DNA of 28,033 nucleotides from an uncultured Eubacteriales bacterium (lineage in GTDB: Bacteria > Bacillota > Clostridia > Oscillospirales > Ruminococcaceae). The stretch is taken from contig CAUHFD010000008.1 in NCBI GenBank assembly GCA_959605275.1, forward strand, positions 1 to 28,033. The letters are read 5' to 3'. The notes beneath the pieces are model-generated. The model saw only the letters and a program-made list of their open reading frames with translations. It ran no database searches and was not told the origin of the DNA. A program made the translations under genes and the position numbers. This document shows, in pieces, positions 1-8,159 of the stretch (position 1 is the first letter of the stretch; each line of letters starts with the position of its first letter).

Positions 1-440
1 AATGGCTACAGGATACCAGATATATTCTTGTCATTGTCATAGTGGTATCCCTTTGGGTGAGTTTAGGAACCAGCTTTTTATCCTTTATCGCAGGCTTTCA
101 AGGGATTGATAAAACATACTATGAGGCAGGAGCCATTGACGGTGTGCGAAATCGTTGGCAGGAGCTTTGGTATATTACTCTGCCGATGATTAAACCACAG
201 ATGATGTTCAGTGCGGTTATGAGTATTACTTCGGCTTTTAACGTCGGCGCATTGATTACTGCACTCTGCGGCTATCCGACTGTAGATTATGCTGCCCATA
301 CCATTATGAATCACTTGACCGATTATGGAACGATGCGGTTTGAAATGGGATATGCCTCAGCGATTGCAACCTTGTTATTCTTAATGATGGTGGGAACGAA
401 TATGTTGGTCCAGCGTTTAATCGCAAAAGTCGGAACCTGA
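1..440 (+). CDS. Sugar ABC transporter permease, MalF/LplB type (5' end outside window)
   Basis: This is the C-terminal part of a CUT1-family inner-membrane permease. The reading frame is open from base 3, so the gene begins before the window; the GTG at 42 is an internal codon, not a start. About 145 residues remain. They contain the permease EAA loop that contacts the ATPase: YYEAGAIDG, then about 17 residues later LPMIKP. Hydrophobic segments flank the loop (ILVIVIVVSLWVSLG before it, ATLLFLMMVGTNMLV after it). It is followed 51 nt downstream by a MalG-type permease, the usual MalF-MalG gene order. A substrate cannot be read from the permease alone; a complex sugar or oligosaccharide is likely from the neighbours. 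Confidence 0.92.
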   Translation, partial: WLQDTRYILVIVIVVSLWVSLGTSFLSFIAGFQGIDKTYYEAGAIDGVRNRWQELWYITLPMIKPQMMFSAVMSITSAFNVGALITALCGYPTVDYAAHTIMNHLTDYGTMRFEMGYASAIATLLFLMMVGTNMLVQRLIAKVGT

Positions 441-491
441 TTACACAAACGGAATCAGAAAAAACGATAACGGAAAGGTATGGTTATCAAA

Positions 492-1385
492 ATGGAAAAA
501 GCGATATCCAAACGAGCGGAAAAACGGGTGAAGCATAAAAAGCTGTATCTGAACCGTTCTTTGGGCGGTAATATTGCAATTTGGCTGATGATGACGCTGA
601 TCGGTTTATTTATGGCGCTGCCGCTTGTTTATTCTATCAGCAGTTCCTTAAAGCCATTGGATGAATTGTGGATGTATCCGCCTCGGTTTTTTGTACAAAA
701 TCCCACACTGAAAAATTTTAAAGATTTATTCGGTATGATGAGTGACAGCTGGGTTCCGTTTTCACGTTATGTGTTTAATACGCTGTTTGTCGCTGTGGTT
801 GGAACGATAGGTCACTTGATTGTTGCATCTTTGTGCGCTTATGCATTGGCAAAACACCGTTTCCCCGGTCAAAATATAGTGTTTAAGATTATCGTGTTGT
901 CCCTGATGTTCAGTACTGCGGTTACACAGGTGCCGAGTTTTCTCATTATGACAAAACTGCATATGATTAATCACTTGTCAGCGTTAATTTTGCCTGCGTT
1001 TGCCTCTTCGCTGGGACTTTATTTGATGAAACAGTTTATGGAGACCAGTATTCCGGATGCGCTTTTAGAATCTGCCAGAATTGATGGATCTTCGGAGTGG
1101 CGTACTTTTTGGCAAATCGTCATGCCGCTTGTAAAACCGGCGTGGTTGACATTGATTATTTTCTCGTTCCAAAATCTATGGAATACAGGCTCCAATGTTC
1201 TGATTCAGAGTGAGGAACTAAAAACACTGAATTATGCATTGACGCAAATCGTTTCAGGCGGAATAGCACGTTCCGGTACTGCTGCGGCTGCAACCGTAGT
1301 GATGATGTCCGTTCCGATCGTTATTTTTGTTATAACGCAGAGCAATATCGTAGAAACGATGTCTACATCCGGGATGAAAGATTAG
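492..1385 (+). CDS. Carbohydrate ABC transporter permease, MalG type
   Basis: Second transmembrane subunit of a CUT1 sugar importer, partner of the upstream permease. The protein has about 297 residues and six predicted membrane segments. A typical MalG-type N-terminal stretch (SSLKPLDELWMYPP) follows the first segment, and the EAA loop reads LLESARIDGSSEWRTFW then MPLVKP. The ATG at 480 sits one base after GGAAAGG and so lacks proper spacing; the ATG at 492 (MEKAISKR) is 13 nt away and is preferred, though neither is ideal. The stop is 11 nt before the next gene, so co-transcription is expected. No ATPase gene is linked, which is common where one MsmX-type ATPase serves many importers (established for Bacillus relatives). 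Confidence 0.93.
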   Translation: MEKAISKRAEKRVKHKKLYLNRSLGGNIAIWLMMTLIGLFMALPLVYSISSSLKPLDELWMYPPRFFVQNPTLKNFKDLFGMMSDSWVPFSRYVFNTLFVAVVGTIGHLIVASLCAYALAKHRFPGQNIVFKIIVLSLMFSTAVTQVPSFLIMTKLHMINHLSALILPAFASSLGLYLMKQFMETSIPDALLESARIDGSSEWRTFWQIVMPLVKPAWLTLIIFSFQNLWNTGSNVLIQSEELKTLNYALTQIVSGGIARSGTAAAATVVMMSVPIVIFVITQSNIVETMSTSGMKD

Positions 1386-1396
1386 CAGGGAGGAGG

Positions 1397-3532
1397 ATGA
1401 GAATTTTGAAACCATTAATGAAATTCGCGGTATGCCTCCTGACACTTGCCGTAATTACAGGCTCCGGAACAGTAATGGCGGCTGCGCCATATGAAACATA
1501 TACCTACTCTTATGAGGGAGATGTACAAATTTCACCAAATGCTTATACACCTGAGCAAAAGGTGTCTTCGTTTGGAGAAGCCGGCTCATTCAACTCTCCT
1601 GCCGATATTATTGTGGATGTACAAGGCAATCTTGTTGTCGCGGATAAGGATAACGATCGGGTCGTGATTCTGGATCCCGACACCTTCCGATCTGTAAAAA
1701 TCATTGACAAATATACGGATAAAACCGGAACAGATCAGACTTTTAATAAACCGCAGGGCGTTTTTTCAGCTCGTGACGGCAAATTGTACATTGCTGATAC
1801 GGACAATGGACGGATCGTGGTTTTCGATAAAGAGTACCGTTATCTTACGACTTTTGATGCTCCCAGTGCGGATGTTTTGCCGGAAAACTTTAAATATAAT
1901 CCAAAAGGCATTGCGGCAGATAAAGCAGGCAGAATTTATGTTGTATCCATGAATACTAATATGGGCGTGATTGCCCTCGATAAAAACGGACAGTTTGAAG
2001 CGTTTATCGGTGCACAGCGCGTCACGCCAAACCTTGTAGAATTGTTTTGGCGAGCCTTTATGACTGAAGAACAACTCAGCATGACTCAAAATTTTGTTCC
2101 GATGGAATACAGCAATTTGACCATTGATGACAAAGGCTTTGTCTATGTTACCGCTTCCTCGATCGACCGGTATTCTCTCTACAATGCCGTTTGGTCGAGA
2201 TCTTCGGACAGCACTTATGCACCTATTAAAAAAATTAATCCCTCCGGAACCGATGTTTTACAGCGGAATGGTTTTTTTCCTCCGGTTGGGGATATCAACT
2301 TCGATCCCTACACAGGTCAGAAAGATCCGGTAGAGCCGTCTGCAATTACAGAGGTAGCATTGCTTCAAAATGGGATGTACTGCTTGGTGGATAAAGAGTA
2401 TAGCAAAGTATTTACATATGATTCCTACGGAAATCTGCTTTATGCATTCGGCGGGGAAGGCGAAGCACTTGGATTGTTTGGTCAGCTTGTGTCTGTTGCT
2501 TATAAGGAAGATAACCTATTAGCGTTGGATTCTGTAGATAATTCCATCACTGTTTTTCAAAAAACCGAGTACGCCAAAAAACTTGACGAAGTCATTGGAT
2601 ATCAAGAACGGCGCGAATATGATAAGGCAATTGCTTCCTGGGAGGAAATTGTAGGTTTAAACAACAATTTTGATATGGCGTATCTCGGCATCGGCAAAAC
2701 TTTGCTGGAGCAGGAAAAATATCAACAAGCGATGGATAATTTTCGATTGATCAATAATCGTTCTTATTATTCCAAGGCTTTTAAGCTTTACCGTCAGCAG
2801 ATTCTGGATAAAATCGGTATTTTGCTGATAGCATTGGTGGTTATTCTGATTATCGGTATTGTTAAATTTTTCGGTTATGCCAAAAAATGCAACAGCCGCT
2901 TGAAAACTGCCGGTACTACTGTGACATTTGGTGCGGAAATTTTATATGGTTTCCATCTGATTTTTCATCCTTTTGACGGTTTTTGGGATCTGAAACATGA
3001 AAAGCGAGGTGGTATCAGAGGTGCAGTTTTTTGGCTGTGTGCAGCAGTATTTGCACAGCTTTACGGGGTTTTAGGTCAGGGATATCTGATGGGTGAAAAA
3101 GGATCGCTCGGCGGTGCTTTGCTGAATATTCTGATTCCGTTTACGCTTTGGATTATTGCAAACTGGTGTTTAACCTCTCTCATGGATGGTAAAGGCAGCT
3201 TTCGCGATATTTTTATCGCTACTTCCTATGCAATGATCCCTATGGTTTTGTTTACGATACCATGCACAGCCATCAGCAACTTTCTCATTACAGAAGAGCT
3301 TGGCATATTAAGCTTTGCTATCGGGTTGGGAACCTTCTGGATGGGTCTTTTAGTATTCTTTGGTGCCATGGTTACCCACGAATACAGTTTAGGAAAGAAT
3401 ATTTTGGTTTCGATTTTATCGATTATCGGTATCGCACTTATTCTGTTCCTTCTTATGACCTTTTTCAGTTTGACCGGACGGATGATCGATTGGATCGTCA
3501 ATATGATTAATGAAATCTCATTCCGTCTGTAA
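1397..3532 (+). CDS. NHL-repeat / TPR / YIP1-like membrane protein
   Basis: An exported, membrane-anchored protein of about 711 residues. Visible parts in order: a signal peptide (residues 1-29, ending VMAAA); NHL-type beta-propeller repeats at about 60-390, with repeated patterns such as LVVADKDNDRVVILD, LYIADTDNGRIVVFD and LLALDSVDNSITVFQ; a TPR-like helical segment at about 396-465; a membrane helix at about 470-492; and a C-terminal region with five hydrophobic segments resembling the YIP1 family. From memory, proteins of this architecture sit beside sugar ABC permeases and DUF5696 proteins in other Firmicutes, but their function is not established. A role as scaffold or receptor for the importer is inference. 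An AGGGAGGAGG tract abuts the ATG; TTG at 1406 has better spacing and is an alternative start. Confidence 0.85.
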   Translation: MRILKPLMKFAVCLLTLAVITGSGTVMAAAPYETYTYSYEGDVQISPNAYTPEQKVSSFGEAGSFNSPADIIVDVQGNLVVADKDNDRVVILDPDTFRSVKIIDKYTDKTGTDQTFNKPQGVFSARDGKLYIADTDNGRIVVFDKEYRYLTTFDAPSADVLPENFKYNPKGIAADKAGRIYVVSMNTNMGVIALDKNGQFEAFIGAQRVTPNLVELFWRAFMTEEQLSMTQNFVPMEYSNLTIDDKGFVYVTASSIDRYSLYNAVWSRSSDSTYAPIKKINPSGTDVLQRNGFFPPVGDINFDPYTGQKDPVEPSAITEVALLQNGMYCLVDKEYSKVFTYDSYGNLLYAFGGEGEALGLFGQLVSVAYKEDNLLALDSVDNSITVFQKTEYAKKLDEVIGYQERREYDKAIASWEEIVGLNNNFDMAYLGIGKTLLEQEKYQQAMDNFRLINNRSYYSKAFKLYRQQILDKIGILLIALVVILIIGIVKFFGYAKKCNSRLKTAGTTVTFGAEILYGFHLIFHPFDGFWDLKHEKRGGIRGAVFWLCAAVFAQLYGVLGQGYLMGEKGSLGGALLNILIPFTLWIIANWCLTSLMDGKGSFRDIFIATSYAMIPMVLFTIPCTAISNFLITEELGILSFAIGLGTFWMGLLVFFGAMVTHEYSLGKNILVSILSIIGIALILFLLMTFFSLTGRMIDWIVNMINEISFRL

Positions 3533-3566
3533 AGTCTTGTATTACACCGAAAGGCAGGGTACCAAA

Positions 3567-4241
3567 ATGAATAAAAAAATGCTGATTTCCTTGCTTCTGA
3601 CCGGCACACTGCTGCTTTCGATCAGCAGCGTGCTGGCTGAGGAACTCCAGCCTGATGATATTGACAGCACGGATTCTCCAAGTGGGGAATCACAGGAAAT
3701 CATCACCGACTTTGCATCGGAGGAGGAAATGATTTCCTCTATGAAACCAGCCGCTGAAAACAATCGGTTTCAGATGTATTACAATGAAAAAACAATGGCG
3801 ATCGCGCTTCGGGATAAAATCTCGGGCAAAGTAGTCACTTCTAATCCTTATAATGCGGCGCAGGATTCTCATTATAACGGAGATACCGAAAAAGAGCTTG
3901 AATCGCAGCTTGTTCTAACCTATGTAGACAATCAAAACAATAAAAGCAGTCTTTGGTCTTCCACGGATTGTGCCGAATTGGGACAGTTTCAGGTGAAAAA
4001 GGTCAAGGACGGGGTCGATTTTTCTCTGTCAATCGGCAAGGAAAAAGCAGATTTTCAAATCCCAGCGGCGTTTACAGTTTCCCGATTCGACGAATTGGTT
4101 TCGAAAATGGAAAAACGAGCGCAGCGCAAAATGAATGTTTTCTATACATTGTATTCTCTTGCAGATATGGTCGATGAACAAGAACGGAAAGAATTGCTTA
4201 CGGTCTATCCGTTATTGGCAGAGCAGGATTTATATGTCTGA
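3567..4241 (+). CDS. DUF5696-like secreted protein, N-terminal fragment
   Basis: Starts at ATG 3567 (MNKKMLISLLL) with an AGGCAGGG site about 7 nt upstream. The first 24 residues form a signal peptide ending SVLAEE. An acidic linker and a folded domain follow, with text such as MYYNEKTMAIALRDKISGKVV. The frame stops at TGA 4239-4241 after LLAEQDLYV. The obvious continuation (SDREKEDLVEYLEEAGY) lies in the +1 frame immediately downstream. Read together, the two parts give one protein of about 865 residues, the size expected for DUF5696 proteins as I recall them. The break may be a sequencing error, a true mutation, or a natural two-part gene. Alone, this fragment would be a secreted 224-residue protein. 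Confidence 0.7.
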   Translation: MNKKMLISLLLTGTLLLSISSVLAEELQPDDIDSTDSPSGESQEIITDFASEEEMISSMKPAAENNRFQMYYNEKTMAIALRDKISGKVVTSNPYNAAQDSHYNGDTEKELESQLVLTYVDNQNNKSSLWSSTDCAELGQFQVKKVKDGVDFSLSIGKEKADFQIPAAFTVSRFDELVSKMEKRAQRKMNVFYTLYSLADMVDEQERKELLTVYPLLAEQDLYV

Positions 4242-6162
4242 TCGAGAAAAAGAGGATTTAGTCGAATATCTGGAGGAAGCAGGTTATACCGCTGAAGACT
4301 ATAAAGCTGACATGGAGCAGTTAAAAATAACAGAAACGGAAGACAGCAGTCCTGTTCCGAATTTTAAGCTTGATCTTGAATACCGCCTGACCGACGATGG
4401 ACTTTGTGTGACGATACCGAACAATTCTATTGAATATGACAAGGCGAATTATACCTTGATTTCCATTCAGGTGCTTGAGTATTTCGGCGCCGAGAAGCCC
4501 GGAAGTCAAAATGACGGCTATCTCTTTTTACCGGATGGTTCCGGAGCACTGTTATCGATGACAAACCCGGATGAAAATCGTCGACCGGTTATTTCCGGTA
4601 ATGTATATGGCAGAGATGCTGCAGTAACACAAAAAATAGATGAACGTGCCGGACAACAGTTCTATTTGCCGGTTTTCGGCATTCGCCGCAGCAATCAAAC
4701 CGCTGTGTTTGCCATTATAGAAAGCGGCGCAGAAGTGAGTACCATCTCGGCAAAGCTGGCGCATCCAAACAGCGATTATTATGCGGCTTACAATACCTTT
4801 TATCTGACGACAAGCGAGCTGGTAACATTAGATGCAAAGGTTGCTTCGATCGGCTCAGCGCAAAAGGTTTATGTTTATGATAAAAATGCTTATAAAAAGG
4901 ATTTTAAAATAAGCTATGCTGTCTTTGACGGAGAGCAAGCGAGTTACTATCATATGGCACAGTACTATCGGCAATACCTGCTCAACCACGGAATGAAAGA
5001 GAATGCCGAGAGCAATCGGCTTCAAATGGGCTTGGAAACATTGGGAACTTCCCTTTATGCGACTTCTTTCCTTGGACTGGACGTTCAGATGAACGCCGGA
5101 TACACCTCCTATTTGAAAACCCGTGATATGGCGGAATACTTTCTCCAAAATGGAGTTAAAAGTCTCCAGCTGACGTTGACAGGATGGCAAAAAAACGGTT
5201 TAGATGCCGGTATATCCAACAAAGTAAAACTTTCCGGATCTTTGGGCGGAAAGAAAGATTTTAAAACCCTCGGCAAATGGGCGGCGGACAACAATATCAG
5301 CTTGTATCCGGATGCGGATCTTCTGTTTGTGTCAAATGACAGTTGGTTTGATGGCTTTAATAAGGTGTTCGATGCAGGAAAGACTCTGAGCAAAAAGTAT
5401 GCGGGCAACAGCGTGTATCAGCCGGATATTTCCCAATTTGGGAAAAAAGCTCTTGCGATATCTCCGCATAAGTATGAACGCTATTGGAACGGATTTTTTA
5501 AAGACTGCAAAAAGCTCGATATTTCATCGGTTTCACTTGGGACAGTTGGAGAATTTTTAAACTCCAATTTTGATAATGCTAAGTCGTATAACCGGGGCGA
5601 TACCTTGGAGTTGATTACCAAGCAGTTGGAAACATACGGCAAACAATTGGACTTCAGTTTCGATGGTGCAAATGCTTATGTTCTGCCATATGCCTCCGCA
5701 CTGAATCGTGTGCCGATACAGCATTCCGGTTACACAGGCGAAACTGCTGCTGTCCCGTTTTTGCAATTGGTGGTAGCCGGAAGCATGACTTATCAATCCG
5801 ATGCTGTCAATTTGGGAGAGGATGTACAAACCACCTTGCTCAGATGTATTGAGTCGCGTACTTCTCCGCTTTTTACGCTGGCGGCAGAGCATATAGAACG
5901 TTTTAAAACGACTTCACATACCCGATATTATGCCGTTAGCTTTGAAGTGCTCAAGGAAAAGACATTACAGCAATATCAATATGTCGCAGATGCACTTGCT
6001 TCGGTAGAAGGTCAAAGCATAACCGGCCACAGCATCCCTGTTCCCGGTGTGGCGTGCACCACATACGAAAACGGCACGCGAATCTATGTCAACTATAACG
6101 AAACTTTGTATCAGGCGGACGGTGTATCTGTCGATCCGCAAAGTTATACGGTTTTATCCTGA
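4234..6162 (+). CDS. DUF5696-like protein, main body, in +1 frame to the preceding fragment
   Basis: About 642 residues continuing the protein that begins at 3567. ATG 4234 overlaps the upstream stop (the string ATGTCTGA) and has AGGA five bases before it, so translational restart is possible. Further upstream this frame gives no sensible protein. The C-terminal part looks like a glycosidase-type barrel: the segments LQMGLETLG, LQLTLTGWQKNGLDAG and ISLYPDADLLF alternate strands with conserved Trp, Gly and Asp. This resemblance is inference; DUF5696 has no proven activity that I know of. It sits between the NHL/YIP1 protein and the second permease pair. The next gene follows after 15 nt with an AGGAGG site, so one operon is likely. 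Confidence 0.72.
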   Translation: MSDREKEDLVEYLEEAGYTAEDYKADMEQLKITETEDSSPVPNFKLDLEYRLTDDGLCVTIPNNSIEYDKANYTLISIQVLEYFGAEKPGSQNDGYLFLPDGSGALLSMTNPDENRRPVISGNVYGRDAAVTQKIDERAGQQFYLPVFGIRRSNQTAVFAIIESGAEVSTISAKLAHPNSDYYAAYNTFYLTTSELVTLDAKVASIGSAQKVYVYDKNAYKKDFKISYAVFDGEQASYYHMAQYYRQYLLNHGMKENAESNRLQMGLETLGTSLYATSFLGLDVQMNAGYTSYLKTRDMAEYFLQNGVKSLQLTLTGWQKNGLDAGISNKVKLSGSLGGKKDFKTLGKWAADNNISLYPDADLLFVSNDSWFDGFNKVFDAGKTLSKKYAGNSVYQPDISQFGKKALAISPHKYERYWNGFFKDCKKLDISSVSLGTVGEFLNSNFDNAKSYNRGDTLELITKQLETYGKQLDFSFDGANAYVLPYASALNRVPIQHSGYTGETAAVPFLQLVVAGSMTYQSDAVNLGEDVQTTLLRCIESRTSPLFTLAAEHIERFKTTSHTRYYAVSFEVLKEKTLQQYQYVADALASVEGQSITGHSIPVPGVACTTYENGTRIYVNYNETLYQADGVSVDPQSYTVLS

Positions 6163-6177
6163 GGAGGAGAGAAAAGC

Positions 6178-7107
6178 TTGAAAAACAAAGGTAAAAAAAC
6201 GCACAGCACATTTGATAAGCGGGATAATCAGCTTTTCGGAGTCCTTTTTTCGCTGCCGTTTATCATAGGATTTGTCTTTATTTTCCTTTTCATATTTGTA
6301 AACGCCATTCGGTTCAGCTTTTCTGATATGACATTAGGTGACAATGGTTTCGAGTTGAAATTTGTTTGGTTTGAAAATTTCCGTTATGCGCTCAGAGGAG
6401 ATCCGATTTATGTCCGGATTCTGTTGGATGCTTTAAAAAACATGCTTACCACTATACCGGTTGTTCTGATCTTTTCTTTATTCGTTGCAGTTGTATTAAA
6501 CAAGAAGTTACCCGGACGCACTGTCTTCCGTGCGATATTCTTTTTGCCGGTTATTGTGGCGACAGGATTGGTCAGCAAGCTGGATATGAGTAATGTAGTA
6601 ATGACGGTAATGAACAGCGGGGCAATTGAAACCGGAGCCGAAACCACCGGTTCGGCATTAGGAGATGTTTCTCTCATGCTGCAGGGACTGAATTTCAGTC
6701 CGTCTTTAATCAGCTTTGTATCCGGAATGTCAGCCGGAGTGGTTAATATTGTTAACTTGTCAGGTGTTCAGATTCTGATTTTTTTGGCAGGCATCCAATC
6801 TATTTCGCCGTCCATTTATGAATCCGCCAGTGTGGAGGGTGCAACGGCGTGGGAGATGTTCTGGAAAATCACGCTGCCGATGGTCAGCCCAATGCTTTTG
6901 GTTAATATTTTTTATACCATTATTGATTATCTGACGAGAGATAATAATGAATTGATGACTTATATTAATACGATCTCTTTTGAAAAGGGCTATTATGGGC
7001 AAGGTGCGGCAATGGCGTGGTTGTATTTTCTGGTTGTCGCCGTCATTTTGGTGATCATCATATTAATCGTAAATCGATTTGTATTTACTTATCAACGGGA
7101 GCGATGA
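6178..7107 (+). CDS. Sugar ABC transporter permease, MalF/LplB type
   Basis: First permease of a second CUT1 pair, about 309 residues, starting with TTG 6178, which is placed 8 nt after a strong GAGGAGGAG site. The N-terminus (KRDNQLFGVLFSLPFIIGF) is typical of LplB/UgpA-like proteins. The EAA loop is YESASVEGATAWEMFW followed by LPMVSP. A longer polar stretch than usual (about residues 138-175, with GAIETGAETTG) separates two membrane segments; part of it would face outward and could contact the binding protein. The stop codon lies 13 nt before the next start, so coupling with the partner permease is expected. Substrate unknown; neighbours suggest an oligosaccharide. Confidence 0.93.
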   Translation: MKNKGKKTHSTFDKRDNQLFGVLFSLPFIIGFVFIFLFIFVNAIRFSFSDMTLGDNGFELKFVWFENFRYALRGDPIYVRILLDALKNMLTTIPVVLIFSLFVAVVLNKKLPGRTVFRAIFFLPVIVATGLVSKLDMSNVVMTVMNSGAIETGAETTGSALGDVSLMLQGLNFSPSLISFVSGMSAGVVNIVNLSGVQILIFLAGIQSISPSIYESASVEGATAWEMFWKITLPMVSPMLLVNIFYTIIDYLTRDNNELMTYINTISFEKGYYGQGAAMAWLYFLVVAVILVIIILIVNRFVFTYQRER

Positions 7108-7120
7108 GGAGGATGCGGCT

Positions 7121-8068
7121 ATGAAAAATATCACAACACCTGCAAGGTCAGCCCGCCGCAGAATATCTTCGGCAAAGCTCGGCGGATTTTTCAGTAAAAC
7201 AATTCTGTTCATTCTTTTGTTGGGTTTTGCTTATGTTGTTCTTTATCCGTTTATTGCCAAGCTGTCGGCATCTTTGATGCCTCGTGAAGACTTATATGAT
7301 CCGACTGTTGCATTGATTCCGCGGCATCCCGGTCTTGCCAATTATAAAAATATTATATCAATGGAAACTTTTTGGCCGTCTTTAAAAAATTCCATGCTTT
7401 ACGCTTTGATTACGGCAGTATGTGCAACCGTTTGTTCAGCACTGGTTGGCTATGGATTGGCACGATTTCGGTTTCGGGGCAGCAAGCTTTTGTTTGTGTT
7501 AGTTGTCTGTACCTTGCTGATCCCCAGTCAGACGATTTCGATTCCCTTGTTCTCCTATTTTAAGTCTTTTGATATTTTCGGAATCATACAGGCTGCAACT
7601 GGGCAGGCGGGATTGACCAACACCATATGGCCGCTGATCTTTCTTGGGTTGACCGGGCTGAGCTTTCGGGGCGGAATATTTATTATCCTGATGCGACAGT
7701 ATTATCAGAATATTCCTACTGAATTGGTGGAAGCGGCATATGTGGACGGAGCCGGTCAGCTTCGTACTTTCGGAAGAATCATTCTTCCGATGGCGAAATC
7801 CATGTTAATCGTTGTATTGGTACTCTCTTTTGCGTGGCAATATACCGATACCTTTTATTCCAATAACCTTTTAGGCGGTGTCGATTTACTGCCTAAAATG
7901 GTGCTTTCCCTTGCTAATTCCCATATGTCTTCTTCACAAAGCTATTATTATGATATTGTACAGGCTAACACTGCGCTGATTCTTACGATTTTGCCGCTTT
8001 TGGTACTTTATATCATTTTTCAACGGCAAATCATTTCGGGAATCGAACGCAGCGGATTAGTAGAGTGA
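7121..8068 (+). CDS. Carbohydrate ABC transporter permease, MalG type
   Basis: Partner permease of the second pair, about 315 residues. ATG 7121 (MKNITTPARSARR) is chosen because GAGGAGGA ends about 7 nt upstream; a longer frame from 7079 would overlap the preceding gene and skip this site. Six hydrophobic segments are visible. The EAA loop reads LVEAAYVDGAGQLRTFGR then LPMAKS. The SASLMPREDLYDP stretch after the first membrane helix matches MalG-like proteins. This gene closes the tight operon; a gap of about 90 nt separates it from the next gene. No ATPase gene is present, so the energy-coupling subunit must be encoded elsewhere. Confidence 0.93.
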   Translation: MKNITTPARSARRRISSAKLGGFFSKTILFILLLGFAYVVLYPFIAKLSASLMPREDLYDPTVALIPRHPGLANYKNIISMETFWPSLKNSMLYALITAVCATVCSALVGYGLARFRFRGSKLLFVLVVCTLLIPSQTISIPLFSYFKSFDIFGIIQAATGQAGLTNTIWPLIFLGLTGLSFRGGIFIILMRQYYQNIPTELVEAAYVDGAGQLRTFGRIILPMAKSMLIVVLVLSFAWQYTDTFYSNNLLGGVDLLPKMVLSLANSHMSSSQSYYYDIVQANTALILTILPLLVLYIIFQRQIISGIERSGLVE

Positions 8069-8159
8069 TTTATTGTTTTTCAAGTAGTGAACGTCCTGCA
8101 AAGGATATCACATAGATTACACGGGTAAAACCGTAATAAAAAATAAGGAGGATTTCTAC

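Noticed and set aside
4135..4233. Upstream extension of the second DUF5696 frame
   Set aside because: The sequence there is a shadow of the correct frame of the first fragment and gives no family-like text.
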